A stretch of 64,000 nucleotides of DNA. Origin: Aureococcus anophagefferens. Its lineage: Eukaryota > Sar > Pelagophyceae > Pelagomonadales > Pelagomonadaceae. The position numbers and the translations under genes were made by a program. Below are positions 9,301-18,955 of this stretch, piece by piece. The stretch is taken from NCBI RefSeq assembly GCF_000186865.1, contig NW_008705569.1:940054-1004053 (forward strand). The letters run 5' to 3'. Position 1 is the stretch's first letter. The number at the start of each line of letters is the position of its first letter. The notes under the pieces were generated by a model. It had not been told where the DNA came from, made no database searches, and saw only the letters and a list, made by a program, of their open reading frames with translations.

Positions 9301-10126
9301 ATGACGACCTCCTGGGAGCGCTTCCGCGCCCGGTGGCTCCGAAATAAGTCATCGACGTCCTTCGACAACCCGAAACTCGACGCTCTCGTCGCCGCCGCCT
9401 TCTTCTGCGACGCACGAGACGTGAAAACCATCGCGCAGACGTCAAGAACAGCACAACGAGCAGCGAAACGCATCACGAAACGCATCCGCGTTGACGTCAC
9501 GCGCGGCTGCGCGCGCCAGCCCGTGCCCGTCGTCGGCGGCGCCGGCTTCCCGCGCGGCTTCCGCTACGCGAGCCGCGTCGTCGCGCCGCCGGGCTACGAC
9601 GACTTCCGGGAGCGGCCGCGCGGCGACGTGCACGCGCCGGTCGCCGTCGCGTGGCTCGCGGCGCACGGCTGCTGGGGCCTCGTCGCCGCCGCGGACCTCG
9701 AGGCCGACACGCGCGTCTGCGACTACGCGGGCGCGCTCGTGTCGCGCGCGGCCGCGCGGCGCCGCGAGGCGGACGACGCCGCCGCGGGCCGGCCGCTCGT
9801 ACGCGCTGTCCGTCGTCGAGCACTCCCTCGACGAGGCCGTGCCCGCCTGGCGCACGATCGTCGACGCCACGGAGGTCGGCGGCGTCGCGCGCGTCGCGAA
9901 CCACTCGTTCGGACCGAACCGCGATTCGGTCGCGCGGTGCGGGGCCAGCTGCGCGGCGCGGGGCCAGCTGCTCCCGACGCTCGCGCTGTTTGACGTGCGG
10001 CGCGAAAACGAACGATCCACAACGCTACGAAGGCGCGAAAACGAACGATCCACCACGCTACGATGGGCTCGACTGCCGCTCTGTGTACGCCGTGCGTCAC
10101 CACGGATGCGACGGCGGACGCAGTGA
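9301..10126 (+). CDS. SET-domain protein, frame broken and C-terminally odd
   Basis: From the ATG at 9301 (MTTSWERFRARW), frame 1 encodes a basic N-terminus, a pre-SET-like DVTRGCARQPVPVVGG...GFRY, and the SET start CWGLVAAADLEADTRVCDYAG. The continuation SYALSVVEHSLDEAVPAWRTIVDATEVGGVARVANHSFGPN is one frame over, with the switch near 9795-9805. IDA..GG.ARxxNHSxxPN is the SET cofactor/knot motif, so both halves belong together and a one-base error or tiny intron is implied. The usual final EELTxDYG does not appear: after LALFDVRRE the frame enters a 33-bp tandem repeat. Likely a lysine methyltransferase relative, but the true 3' end is unresolved. No zinc-binding pre-SET cysteine cluster is seen. 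Confidence 0.6.
10001..10066 (+). repeat. 33-bp tandem duplication
   Basis: Two units with period 33 (starting 10001 and 10034), core CGCGAAAACGAACGATCCAC, differing at about two bases, at the 3' end of the SET reading frame. Confidence 0.85.
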
Positions 10127-10186
10127 TTCTGCGGGACTTTACGGGGGCTCCACGGGCAAAAAGAGAGGTTCGACACACACGCAGAT

Positions 10187-10194
10187 AAAAAAAA
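10187..10194 (-). terminator. Pol III T8 terminator of tRNA-Ile
   Basis: Eight A's on the plus strand read as T8 one base beyond the tRNA discriminator base. Confidence 0.75.
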
Positions 10195-10195
10195 G

Positions 10196-10299
10196 TACTC
10201 GTGGGGGGGATCGAACCCACGACCTTGGGTTTATTAGACCCACGCTCTCGATAGTTGAAGGACAACGTCAACTTCAATGACCAGCTGAGCTACACAAGC
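10196..10299 (-). tRNA. tRNA-Ile(AAU) with about 30-nt D-loop insertion
   Basis: Minus strand: acceptor GCTTGTG pairs with CACGAGT (two G-U pairs), then TA and D-stem GCTC/GAGC. The anticodon arm TGGGT-CTAATAA-ACCCA has anticodon AAT; the T-arm GTGGG-TTCGATC-CCCCC has one mismatch, and the discriminator is A. A-box TAGCTCAGCTGG and B-box GGTTCGATCCC are intact and T8 follows. The D-loop is about 30 nt too long: after GCTGGTCA there is an extra segment containing the inverted pair TTGAAG...CTTCAA. No intron is present at the usual 37/38 site. The insertion is probably removed as an ectopic intron; otherwise this is a pseudogene. Confidence 0.85.
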
Positions 10300-11077
10300 A
10301 ATTGTTTCCAACCAACGACTTCGAACTGTGCGCTCGGGGTCGCGAGTGAGAGATGATGTGATCTACCCGCAAAAAGACTGGACATGAATACGAGATCGCG
10401 GTTACAATTTTTTTTTTTGCCTATTTCGAAACTGGGAGTTTGGGGAGCTTATAGCCATGGCATTTTCCGCGCGGGTTGTAAACGGAGAGCTCCGAAATCA
10501 CCTTTCCGACGCGCGGCAGCTCGTTTTGGTGATCGGGGCGCGGTGGCTGCGTTTTTTAGTACAACAAGGTCCAGGTTAAAAAAATTTTTATTCGCTGCAA
10601 CAGAAGAGAACGAAGCACCAAAATGAGAGTCCTATGGTCCTCATAGACCAGCCGCGCTCGCAGCTACGACTCCTCCACAAGGCGTGTCCCAAAAAAAGCC
10701 GCTTGGACGAAAAGGGCGGATGTTCCCGCGCGCGCGCTTGAGTTCAAAGAGCGTAGTCCACAGACACGAGCGCCCCGCATAGCCGGCAGCGCTCCTTGGG
10801 TCGCTCTGACGCACGCGCGACGCGCGTCGCACCCGCGCCGCGCGCGCCGCGAGGCGCCAATCAGCGAGCTCTCTCAGCCTCTCTGAGCTCAGAGACTTGC
10901 GGCAGCAGCCACAGGCGGCGAGCGCGGCGCGGGCGGCGCGCGCGCCCCAGCACCCACCACAAAACCCACCACCACCTTCGCGACACGCTCATCGAAGACA
11001 CGAACAACACCTGAAACGACAACAACGCAGTCCTTACAGAGCTGCGGCTCGCATCACCAAACACCATCGAAATCCAC
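10300..11077. other. Intergenic region with relatively low-GC stretch
   Basis: No gene recognised. 10380-10630 is AT-richer than its surroundings, with a T run near 10409-10419 and an A/T run near 10578-10590. An 80-codon ORF here has no family resemblance. The last 250 bp are probably the NRAMP promoter and 5' UTR. Confidence 0.5.
10857..10861 (+). promoter_or_regulatory. CCAAT box upstream of NRAMP gene
   Basis: GCGCCAATCAGCG, a good CCAAT-box context, lies 216 bp before the NRAMP ATG. Confidence 0.4.
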
Positions 11078-12971
11078 ATGGACGCCCTCGAGGAGGAGCC
11101 GCAGGTTCCCCGCCCCTCCCAGCGCCGGCGGACGCTCCCGGCGCCGCTCGCCGACGCCTGCGCCGCGCTCGCGGTCCGCGCCCGCGTCCGCCGAAGAAAG
11201 CAAAAACTCCTTCGGAATGATGCATACCAAATCCGTATACCCAAAGTGTCGCTTCGACGTGAAGGTTACAATGTCATAGTTACACTGACCGAAAAGAACG
11301 ACGTAACTGACCGAGAGAGAGCGCGTATCGACCGGCCCTCACGAAACACCGTAGGCGCTCTGCTCCGCGTCCGCGCGATCGTCCGCCGAGGACCTCGACG
11401 AGGGCCAGGTCGAGATCCCCGACGACGACGCCGACGGCGCGGGCTCCTCCGCCGACTCGGGCGCGGGCTTCCGGTTCCGCTGGCGCACGCTCTGGGCGTT
11501 CACGGGCCCGGGCTTTTTGATGTCGCTCGCGTACCTCGACCCGGGCAACCTCGAGGCGGACCTGCAGCAGGGCGCCTACACGAACTACACGCTGCTCTGG
11601 GTCCTGTTCTGGGCGACGGCGCTCGGGCTCCTGCTCCAGGAGATGGCCGCGCGGCTCGGCGTCGTCACGGGCAAGACGCTCGCGGAGGCGGCGCGCGCCG
11701 AGTATCCGCTCGCGACGTCCTACGTCCTCTACGCGATGATGGAGCTCGCGATCATCGGCAGCGACATCCAGGAGGTGTTAGGGAGCGCCATCGGGCTGAA
11801 CATCTTGTGCGGTTTGGAGCTCTGGGTCGGGTGCCTCGTCACGGGCCTCGACACGTTCACGTTCCTGGCCGTGCACCACCTCGGCGTGCGCAAGCTCGAG
11901 GCGCTCGTCGCGACGCTCATCGCGACGATGGCCGCGTGCTTCTTCGTGAACTGGGGCGAGGCGGACACGGACGGCGCCGCGCTCGCGGAGGGCCTCGCGC
12001 TGCCGCTCATGAAGTCGTACATGCTCACGCAGGCCGTCGGGACGATCGGCGCCGTCGTCATGCCCCACAACCTCTACCTGCACTCGGGCTTGGTGAAGTC
12101 GCGCGACGTCGACCGGAGCAAGGTCGCCAAGGTCCGCGAGGCCGTCTTCTACAACTGCCTCGAGTCGGCGCTCGCGCTCGCCGTGAGCTTCGTCATCAAC
12201 GTCGCCGTCGTCGCGACGTTCGCGGACTTCTTCTACGACGGCGCGTGCGCGGCGGGCTCGCTCGCGCGCGTGCCCCGCGAGTCGGTCTCGGACCACGAGA
12301 GCCCCTGCCACTCGCGCCTCTTCGACGACGCGGTCTGCGCGGAGATCGGCCTGGCCGTCGCCGCGCCGGCGCTGCGCGAGGTGCTCGGCCGCTTCGGCAA
12401 GGTCATGTGGGGCCTCGGCTTGCTCGCCGCGGGCCAGGCGTCGACGATGACCGCGACGTTCGCGGGCCAGTTCGTCATGAGCGGCTTCCTGCGGCTCGAC
12501 ATCGCGCCGTGGAAACGCGTCGCGATCACGCGCGCCGCGGCGCTCGGGCCCGCGGTCGCGGTGGCCCTGTCGACGGCGGAGAACGCGGGCCTGCAGAACC
12601 GGATCAACGAGTACCTGAACATCCTGCAGTCGGTGCAGCTGCCCTTCGCCATGCTGCCGCTGCTGCACCTGACGAACCAGAAGCGGTGGATGGGCGACTT
12701 CGCGAACGGAGGGAAATTGGCGTACGTGGCCTTCGCGGCCGCGGCGCTCGTGCTCGTCATCAACGTCGTCCTCGTCGTCCAGTTCGTCGTCGGCCACTTC
12801 GACTCGCCGCCGGCCTACGCGGCGTCGGTGCTGCTGGGGATTTTGTACCTCTACGCCGTCTCCCTCACGGTGCCCGACGCCGTCGCCGCGGTCTTCGGCG
12901 GCCGCCGCGCGCGCGTCTCCGTCGACGAGGCCGCCGACGACCTCGCGAACCCGCTCCTCGTCGCCCAATAA
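11078..12971 (+). CDS. NRAMP-family divalent metal transporter
   Basis: Exons 11078-11185 and 11391-12971 give 562 aa; the intron 11186-11390 (GTCCGC...GCCGAG) joins phase 0 as VRAR|DLDEGQVEIPDD. An acidic cytosolic N-terminus leads into TM1 with the diagnostic metal-binding DPGN (FTGPGFLMSLAYLDPGNLE), then LLLQEMAARLGVVTGKTLAE, and the TM6 motif MPHNLYLHSGLV. A large loop contains Cys (YDGACAAG, ESPCHSR, DDAVCAE) before GQASTMTATFAGQFVMSGF. About 11 hydrophobic segments are evident. These motifs match proton-coupled Mn/Fe transporters of the SLC11 family. The intron is flanked by a repeated GTCCGCCGA and is AT-richer than the exons, but lacks introner ends. Membrane localisation (plasma membrane or vacuole) is not resolved. 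Confidence 0.88.
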
Positions 12972-14142
12972 CGGCCTGTTTTGTTGTTTTTATCGGCGAG
13001 GGAGGACGTGGGGATGGAAGCTGTTTTAAACCTTGTTTTTAATCGCGCACGTGTTCTTGCCCTTCAACATGCAGGCCCCAAAACTCCCGCGGAACCCCGG
13101 CTGTTTAATCACCGTTTCCGCCAGGGTACCGAGGCGACGACAAAAGGTCAACGCCACAAACGGTGCAACAAACAGCCAAAAAGTCAACAAACAGCCCGCC
13201 GCTCAGCCACAATGACCACAAACAGCCCCCGGTCAATGATGAACCCCCGATCCAGTAGGCTGCCCGTCGGCAACTAGCTGCAGGAGCGCTCTCGCGGCGT
13301 TATTCCCGCCGACGGCTGCCCCGTGGGGCGGCATGTGCCCCCGTAAGCCGTGCGCCCCGGCCGCGCCCCGCCAGCGCCGCGGGGCGCGCGCACGTGACGC
13401 CGAACTCCCTACGCCAACACGACTACACGGACACGACGTCGTACTACTCGTGGCCTCGTCCCACAGCCCCTCGGCCCCGCAGGGCAAATTTTTTCGGAAA
13501 AGTCATCGAAATGATCGATTTACGGTCAATAAATGCGCGAATTCTCGCGCTGAGACGGGCCAGCACAGCCGCGGTCGCAGTCTCGCGCCTCCGCCCCGGC
13601 AGCCCCTGCGCGCCGCCCCTGCGCGCCGGTCGGCAGCCCCGCCGCCGCTCTCGCGTGGGCCCCACGCGCACGCCGCGGGCCTTGACACCGGTCCGGAACC
13701 CCGGTCCGGCGGCCGAAGCGATCCCCGTGGCTTCGTCGCCCGCGCGCGCCGACGGCATCGCGGCGGCCGCCGCCACCGACCGAGTCGTGCCGCGCCCCAC
13801 GTCCTCGACATCGGGCTCCGACTCTGTCACCGCGCGAAGGCCACCGGCCGCTACGCGCGCGTTGAACCCGTGTGGCTCCAGCAGCCAGAGGTTCTCCACC
13901 GACGACCGACCGGGACCGACCGACGCACCGACCGCGGCGTGCGCGCGCGCCGACCGCTCCCCGACCGGTAAGACGCGAACTAGTAGCCCGAGACCCGAAG
14001 GGGAGGTCCGCGACCCCGACCCCAGCGCAAAGCAGCCGCCCCGGACCCCGAAACAGCCGCAGACAGCCGCAGACAGCCGCCCGGGGGCAAAAACAGCCCG
14101 AAATCGCGAGGAAACCACTCCAGGGAACACAGAGCGATCGCG
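12972..14142. other. Intergenic region, 1.17 kb, no gene recognised
   Basis: Holds the presumed 3' UTR of NRAMP and the promoter of the FAH-family gene. Open frames here are GC-driven with no domain resemblance. A small CAGCCGCAGA-type direct repeat occurs near 14058-14080. 13480-13550 is locally AT-richer. Confidence 0.5.
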
Positions 14143-15263
14143 ATGATGATGGGCAGCCTCACCCTGCTCCTCGCGGCTTCGGCCGCGGCCCGCACGACGG
14201 ACCGCATCATCCGCTTCAAGGACGCCGACGGCGCGATCCACACGGGCGCCTACGAGGGCCGCGGCGTCGCGTCGCTCGTCGACGGCTGGGAGGTCCTGGA
14301 CCAAAAGGTCGAGGTCGCCGAGCTGCTGGCGCCCGTCGAGCGGCCGCCCTACGTGCTCGGCATCGGGCTGAACTACTGGGGGCACATCAACAGCACGAAC
14401 ATGAGCGCGCCGAAGACGCCCCAGGTCTTCTTCAAGGGCTCCAACTCCTACGCGCACCCCGGCGACGTCGTCGAGATCCCGGCGTTCTCGACGCGGCCGG
14501 ACTACGAGGGCGAGCTCGGCTTCGTCTTCAAGGCCGACTGCAAGGACGTCGCCGAGGCCGACGCGGTCGAGCGGTGCGTCCTGGGCTACACGGCGTGCGA
14601 CGACGTGTCGGCCAGGGCAGCAAAAGAGAGCGAACTTCCCAACTTCAAAGGCTCCTATCTCGGCCGTTTTCCACTCGTTTCGGCTGACTTTTGGACGAGC
14701 GATCATCTCTCGGAACGGCCTCGAAGCGCGGATGCTTTTTCCGGAACGCGCGCGCGCGGAACACTCACGTTGAAGCGACGTTGAATCACCCTTTTGCTGC
14801 CCAGGTGTCGGCGCGGTGCTACCAGATCGACGACGGCGAGAGCTGCCCGGGCAACGGCGGCCAGTGGTCCTTCTCCAAGTCCCTCGACACGCACGCGCCC
14901 CTCGGGCCGTCGCTCCTCTCCGCGGCGGCCCTCGGCGACGGCGGCGGGCTCCGGCTGACGACGAGGGTCAACGGCGAGCTCCGCCAGAACACGTCGACGT
15001 CGGACCTCATCTTCGGCGTGCCCAAGATCGTCGCCTTCATCACGCAGGGCACGACGATCCCCGAGGGCACGGTGGTCTGCACGGGCACGCCCGACGGCGT
15101 CGGCGTCACCATGCACCCGCCCGCGTTCCTCCAGGACGGCGACGTCGTCGAGGTGGCCCTCAGCAAGATCGGCACGCTCCGCAACCCCGTCGCCCGCGGC
15201 GGCGCGAAGCGCGAGCGCGGGCCCACGACGCCCGACGAGCTCGACGCGATCCTGCTCGGGTGA
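14143..15263 (+). CDS. Fumarylacetoacetate hydrolase-family protein, predicted secreted
   Basis: Exons 14143-14604 and 14805-15263 give 306 aa. The N-terminus MMMGSLTLLLAASAAARTTD looks like a signal peptide. The rest follows the FAA_hydrolase fold: VLGIGLNYWGH, TPQVFFKGSNS, DYEGELGFVFK (metal-binding acidic residues), YTACDDVSAR, QWSFSKSLDTHAPLGP, TSDLIFGVPKIVAFITQGTTI and VVCTGTPDGVG. Relatives are FAHD1/acylpyruvases and 2-hydroxyhepta-diene-dioate isomerases that cleave or isomerise beta-diketo acids; the exact substrate cannot be assigned. One family-1 introner interrupts it at DD|VSAR with a GT donor from the TSD. The signal-like N-terminus is unusual for the family, which is usually cytosolic or mitochondrial, and may instead be plastid-targeting. 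Confidence 0.85.
14613..14804 (+). mobile_element. Introner family 1 (192 bp) in FAH-family gene
   Basis: Perfect TSDs GTGTCGGC (14605-14612, 14805-14812). Ends CAGGGCAGCAAAAG and CTTTTGCTGCCCAG. The intron is 14605-14804, 200 nt, phase 0. Confidence 0.93.
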
Positions 15264-15302
15264 GGCGTTTTTTCTCGGGAGTGAGGCGTTTTTTCTCGGG
15301 AG
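15261..15302 (+). repeat. 21-bp tandem duplication starting at the stop codon
   Basis: TGAGGCGTTTTTTCTCGGGAG occurs twice in tandem (15261 and 15282); the first TGA is the stop of the FAH-family gene. Confidence 0.9.
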
Positions 15303-15502
15303 CTCGACGACGAGCCCCGGGCGTCCACCTTGGCTTAATGATAACCACAGCTAAAGCTTCGCGCACGTAACCACGGTCAGTCTCGTTTGACATGGAGGTG
15401 GGGCGGGAGGACCCCCGACACGTGACCGGAAAACCGAGGCGGCTCGTCCGGGGGATCCGACGCCGCATCTCCGGCGCTTCGCGCCTCCGCCTCGCGGCGG
15501 GC

Positions 15503-17855
15503 TTAATTAAGGAACGTCCGCGTCCACGCCCCGCGCGCGTCGTCGCAGGCGACGAGCGCCAGCCCGCCGCCGACGACCCCGAGGCAGCGGCCGCTCCCGT
15601 GCGCGAGCGCGCCCGCGGACGCGTTCCACGCCAAAACGCGCGCGCCGCGCCAGGCGAACTGGTCGTCGGCGGAGTCGCAGGCCGCGAGGGACACGCCCGG
15701 CGCCGCGGCGACGCACGCCGCCGGGTCCCGCCAGGCCGCGAGGACGTCGCGGCCGGCCGCGTACGACGTCGTCTCGCGCCACATCGTCGCGCCGTTCCCG
15801 TAGTCGAGCGCGCGCGCGCAGGGCGCGAGGCCCGGCGCGCCGCTCCCGAAGGCGAGGCAGCCGCCCCGGGCGCTCTCGTACTCGACGAGGCTCAGCTCGC
15901 AGGCCGGCGGGCCCTCGTGGCAGCCGTAGAGCATCGCCGTGCTCTGGTTGAAGACCGGGTAGTGCTCCGACTTGACGGCCCACTCGCCGTGGTCGTTGTC
16001 GGCGCAGCCCGTGTTGCCGTGGAAGAGGAAGTGGACCGGCGGCCGCGCGCGCTGGCGCCACCAGTTCTCCGCGGCCACCGCGTGGACCAGGGGAACGAAG
16101 AACGCGTACTGCGCGCCGCCGAACAGACCGTCGCCGGACCAGGGCTGGAAGGGGCCGGCGTGGCCCGGGAAGGGGCAGATCTTGGCGTAGCCGTCGGGCC
16201 CCGGCGTCTGGTGGCCGAACGCGCAGACGGGCGTCGCGTCGTCGTACGCGCGCAACACGACGCGCGAAAAGTCCGCGAAGCGCTGCCAGAGGTCGAGCGC
16301 GAGGGCCACGGCCGCGGGGTCGGCGCCGTCGAAGACGGGGTGCACGTGGTAGCTCTTGATGGGCGGCGGCGACGAGGCCGAGAGGCACGCGTTGCCGTCG
16401 TAGGCCGGCAGCGCGTCGTAGGCGTAGGGCGCGGCGGCCGGGGCCAGGCGGCAGAGGGCGTCGGCGTGCGTGACGTTGCCGCGCCCGGGCGCGTCGATGA
16501 GGTCCGACGCGTAGGGCCACGCCGCGGCGACGACGTCCGTCAGCGCGGTGCCTTGGACGCCGTCGCTTTTGGCCTGGAAGTCGAAGTACGTCGCGCGCGT
16601 CGCGTTCTTCGCCGGCCCCGACACGGTCCACGCCGTCTGGAGCCGGTCGAGGTTCGCGTGGTAGAAATAGAAGACCGGGTCGTTGGGCGACGTCCGGTGG
16701 TCCCAGAAGTCGCCGACGGCGACCGTGCGCTCGCCGAAGACGTCGCTCGCGTCGCAGCCGTAGCCCTGGTCGCCGTCGGCGGACCCGAGCCACGTGTGGC
16801 CCTCGAAGTGCAACGCCCCCGTCGTCACGAACTGGGGCCGCACGCCCGCGAGCGCGCCGGACTCCACGGCGGCCTTGTCGCGCATCGTCATGACGCAGTG
16901 GTACCTGTGTGCAAATCAAATCTTCAACCCGACTTCAATATGAGCGTAATTGAACGGATTGCGCTGAACTCCTTAGCTATGCTTCGAGAACTCAATGAGA
17001 GCAATCGATTCGTCCAAAAATCAGCCAAAACGACTTCGATTTGACCGAGCTCGAGAATTGCAAAGTTTGGTCGGGACGGGGTGATTCCCACGCAGAGTGG
17101 TACCAGTCCGCAAAGTCCGCCGCGCCGTGGCAGCGCTTCGCGTCGTCGGCGTTCGCCTGGTACTCGACGCAGCGCGCGTAGCGCGTGACGGCGCGCGTCG
17201 CCGGCGGGACGCGCCCGGCCCGGAGCGCGCCGTCGCCGTCGCCGGCCCAGCCCCCAAAGTCGAAGTCCGTGCGCGCCGCGGCGCGCGCGTCCGAGAAGTT
17301 GCCCACGCGCCAGTGGGCGAAGTAGCCGTCGATGCCGCCGGCGCCCACCGTCGCGCCCAGGTCGTCCGCGCCGAAGAGCGCGAAGGCCTTTGGGTCGGTT
17401 AAATCCAAATACGGCAGCCCGCCGACGGCCGGGTCCACGGCGAGCAGCGACCGCTCGTACTCGAGCAGAAATAGGCGGTGGAAGGTGACGTACGCCGGGC
17501 TCCCGTGGCCCTGGTCGCCGCGCGGGTCCAAGGTCGCGGCCGCGTGCTTGAGGACCATGCCGTCCCAGCTCCGGAAGTCGGGACCGTACTTCTTTTCGCC
17601 GCTCCGCTGGTCCAGGGCCTTGGTGACGTCCATGGCCGCGTAGACGCGGTCCCGCGCCGCGCGGTCGAGGGTCAGCAGGTTGCGCCGCGCGCGCTGCGAC
17701 GCGCGCGCCGGCGCGTCGCAGGGCGGGCAGGGCAGCGCCGCCGAGCCGCAGGGCGGCCCGCGGCCGCTCGTGAGGTAGCCGATGGCGTCGAGGGGGATGA
17801 GGTGCGCGGCCGTCGCGAGCCGGAGCGCGGCGAGCGCGAGCAGCTGCGCCGCCAT
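15503..17855 (-). CDS. Secreted tyrosinase with ricin-B-like C-terminus
   Basis: Exons 17855-17104 and 16904-15503 give 717 aa. A signal peptide (MAAQLLALAALRLATAAHLIP) starts the protein. The CuA region has MVLKHAAATL and GSPAYVTFHRLFLLEYERSL; the CuB region, after the intron, has LHFEGHTWLG and SPNDPVFYFYHANLDRLQTAW. These supply the histidines expected of a type-3 dicopper centre, supporting phenol oxidase activity. A middle region (IKSYHVHPVFDG, AVAAENWWRQ) is unassigned. The last 150 residues (GGCLAFG, CVAAAPG, DDQFAW, GRCLGVVGGGLALVACD, GAWTRT) look like a ricin-type beta-trefoil, probably carbohydrate binding. A family-2 introner splits the gene at DW|YHCVM. It diverges from the ankyrin gene. 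Confidence 0.88.
16905..17095 (-). mobile_element. Introner family 2 (191 bp) in tyrosinase gene
   Basis: On the minus strand, TSD GTACCACT is perfect on both sides (17103-17096 and 16904-16897). Left end CTGCGTGGGAATCA, right end GATTTGATTTGCACACAG. The intron 17103-16905 has a GT donor and CAG acceptor and restores DWYHCVM. Confidence 0.92.
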
Positions 17856-18060
17856 GGCCGCCTGAAGTTCGAGGACGACAGCGAAGGCGGCCTTTGAAGC
17901 TGCCCCAATCAGACGCCATTCAATGCGGCGGCACCATCGCTGCGCGCAGTGATGCTTGAGCTTTTTGTGCTCTGCTCTCACGGCGCGCGCGCCGCCGCGC
18001 ATGGACCTCTGGTTCTACGGGAAGGACGTGAAACGCAAAGGTCTCCCGCGCGCAGGTGTC

Positions 18061-18825
18061 ATGGGCAAGCAGCGCAAGCGCCAGCGCGTCGACGCCGGCC
18101 CCAAGGGCCCCGTGGGCACGTCCACGCCGCTCCACGCCGCCTGCCGCGGCGACGACGCCGGCGCCGTCGCGGCGATCCTCGCGGACCTTCAGGCCAAGAA
18201 GCTCGCGGCGGCCGTCGACGCGCGCGACGAGCACGGCCGCACGCCGCTGCACCTCGCGTGCTGGGCGGGCCGCGGCGACGCCGCGGCGCTCCTGCTGGAC
18301 GCCGGCGCGGGCGCGGCGCTCGGCGCGCAGGACGCCATGACGGCGCTCCACTTCGCGAGCCAGGCCGGCTGCGTCGCCGCCGTGGAGCGCCTCGTCGCCG
18401 CGGGCGCGCCCCTCGACGCCGAGTGCACCAAGTCGCTGAAGACGCCGCTCCACTTTGCGGCTGCCAAAGGCCACGCGGCCGCCGTCGCCGCGCTCCTCGC
18501 CGCGGGCGCCGACGGCGCCAAGAAGACGCGCAAGGGCGAGACGGCCCTCGACCTCGCGACGAGCGACGACGCCAAGGCGGCCTTCGCGACCGAGCCGTCG
18601 GCGAAGCCGGAGGCCGCGCCCGACGTCGCCGTCGCGCCGGAGGTCGCCGCGCCGGTCGTCGCCGTCGCGCCGGAGGTCGTCGCCGCGCAAGAGGTCGCCA
18701 CGCCGCCGGCCGCCGCGTCGCCCGCGCCGGTCGCCGCGCCGCCCGCGCCGCCCGCGGAGGACGCGCCCGCGCCGCTCGGCTACGGCGACGACCTCGACGA
18801 CGAGGACCACGACGCGTTCTTGTAG
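18061..18825 (+). CDS. Ankyrin-repeat protein
   Basis: Single exon, 254 aa from MGKQRKRQRVDAGPKG; an in-frame ATG at 18001 would add 20 residues. After a basic, NLS-like start come four ankyrin repeats, recognisable as TPLHAACRGDDAGAVAAILAD, TPLHLACWAGRGDAAALLLDAG, TALHFASQAGCVAAVERLVAAGA and TPLHFAAAKGHAAAVAALLAAGA, then ETALDLATSD. Residues about 185-240 are low-complexity Ala/Pro/Val, and the end is acidic with aromatic residues (GYGDDLDDEDHDAFL). A protein-interaction scaffold, probably nuclear or cytosolic; partner unknown. Confidence 0.8.
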   Translation: MGKQRKRQRVDAGPKGPVGTSTPLHAACRGDDAGAVAAILADLQAKKLAAAVDARDEHGRTPLHLACWAGRGDAAALLLDAGAGAALGAQDAMTALHFASQAGCVAAVERLVAAGAPLDAECTKSLKTPLHFAAAKGHAAAVAALLAAGADGAKKTRKGETALDLATSDDAKAAFATEPSAKPEAAPDVAVAPEVAAPVVAVAPEVVAAQEVATPPAAASPAPVAAPPAPPAEDAPAPLGYGDDLDDEDHDAFL

Positions 18826-18868
18826 GGTGTAACACGGGGGTGTCGCTTTTCCAGGAGGAGGGGGGGGG

Positions 18869-18955
18869 CTAGGACTGGGCGCCGAGGATGTCCGCCGTCG
18901 ACTCCGCCGGGTAGGACTGGGCGCCGAGGATGTCCGTCGTCGACTCCGACGGGCC
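18869..18955 (-). repeat. 42-bp tandem duplication at the C-terminus-coding end
   Basis: Two 42-bp units (aggactgggcgccgaggatg at 18871 and 18913) duplicate the last 14 codons of the membrane protein just before its stop. Confidence 0.85.

Noticed and set aside
10340..10420. Possible box C/D snoRNA or other Pol III RNA before the T-run near 10409
   Set aside because: A GATGATG-like C box is present but no good D box or terminal stem could be found.
10384..10626. 80-codon ORF in the lower-GC intergenic stretch
   Set aside because: No family resemblance, no supporting signals, and composition unlike neighbouring coding sequence.
11186..11390. NRAMP intron as a fourteenth introner
   Set aside because: A GTCCGCCGA repeat flanks it, but it has no family ends, and the reading frame requires the acceptor inside the right repeat, not before it. 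It may be an old insertion but cannot be supported.
13394..14146. 250-codon ORF upstream of the FAH-family gene
   Set aside because: Low-complexity Arg/Pro/Ala frame overlapping the promoter; other frames in the same region are equally open.
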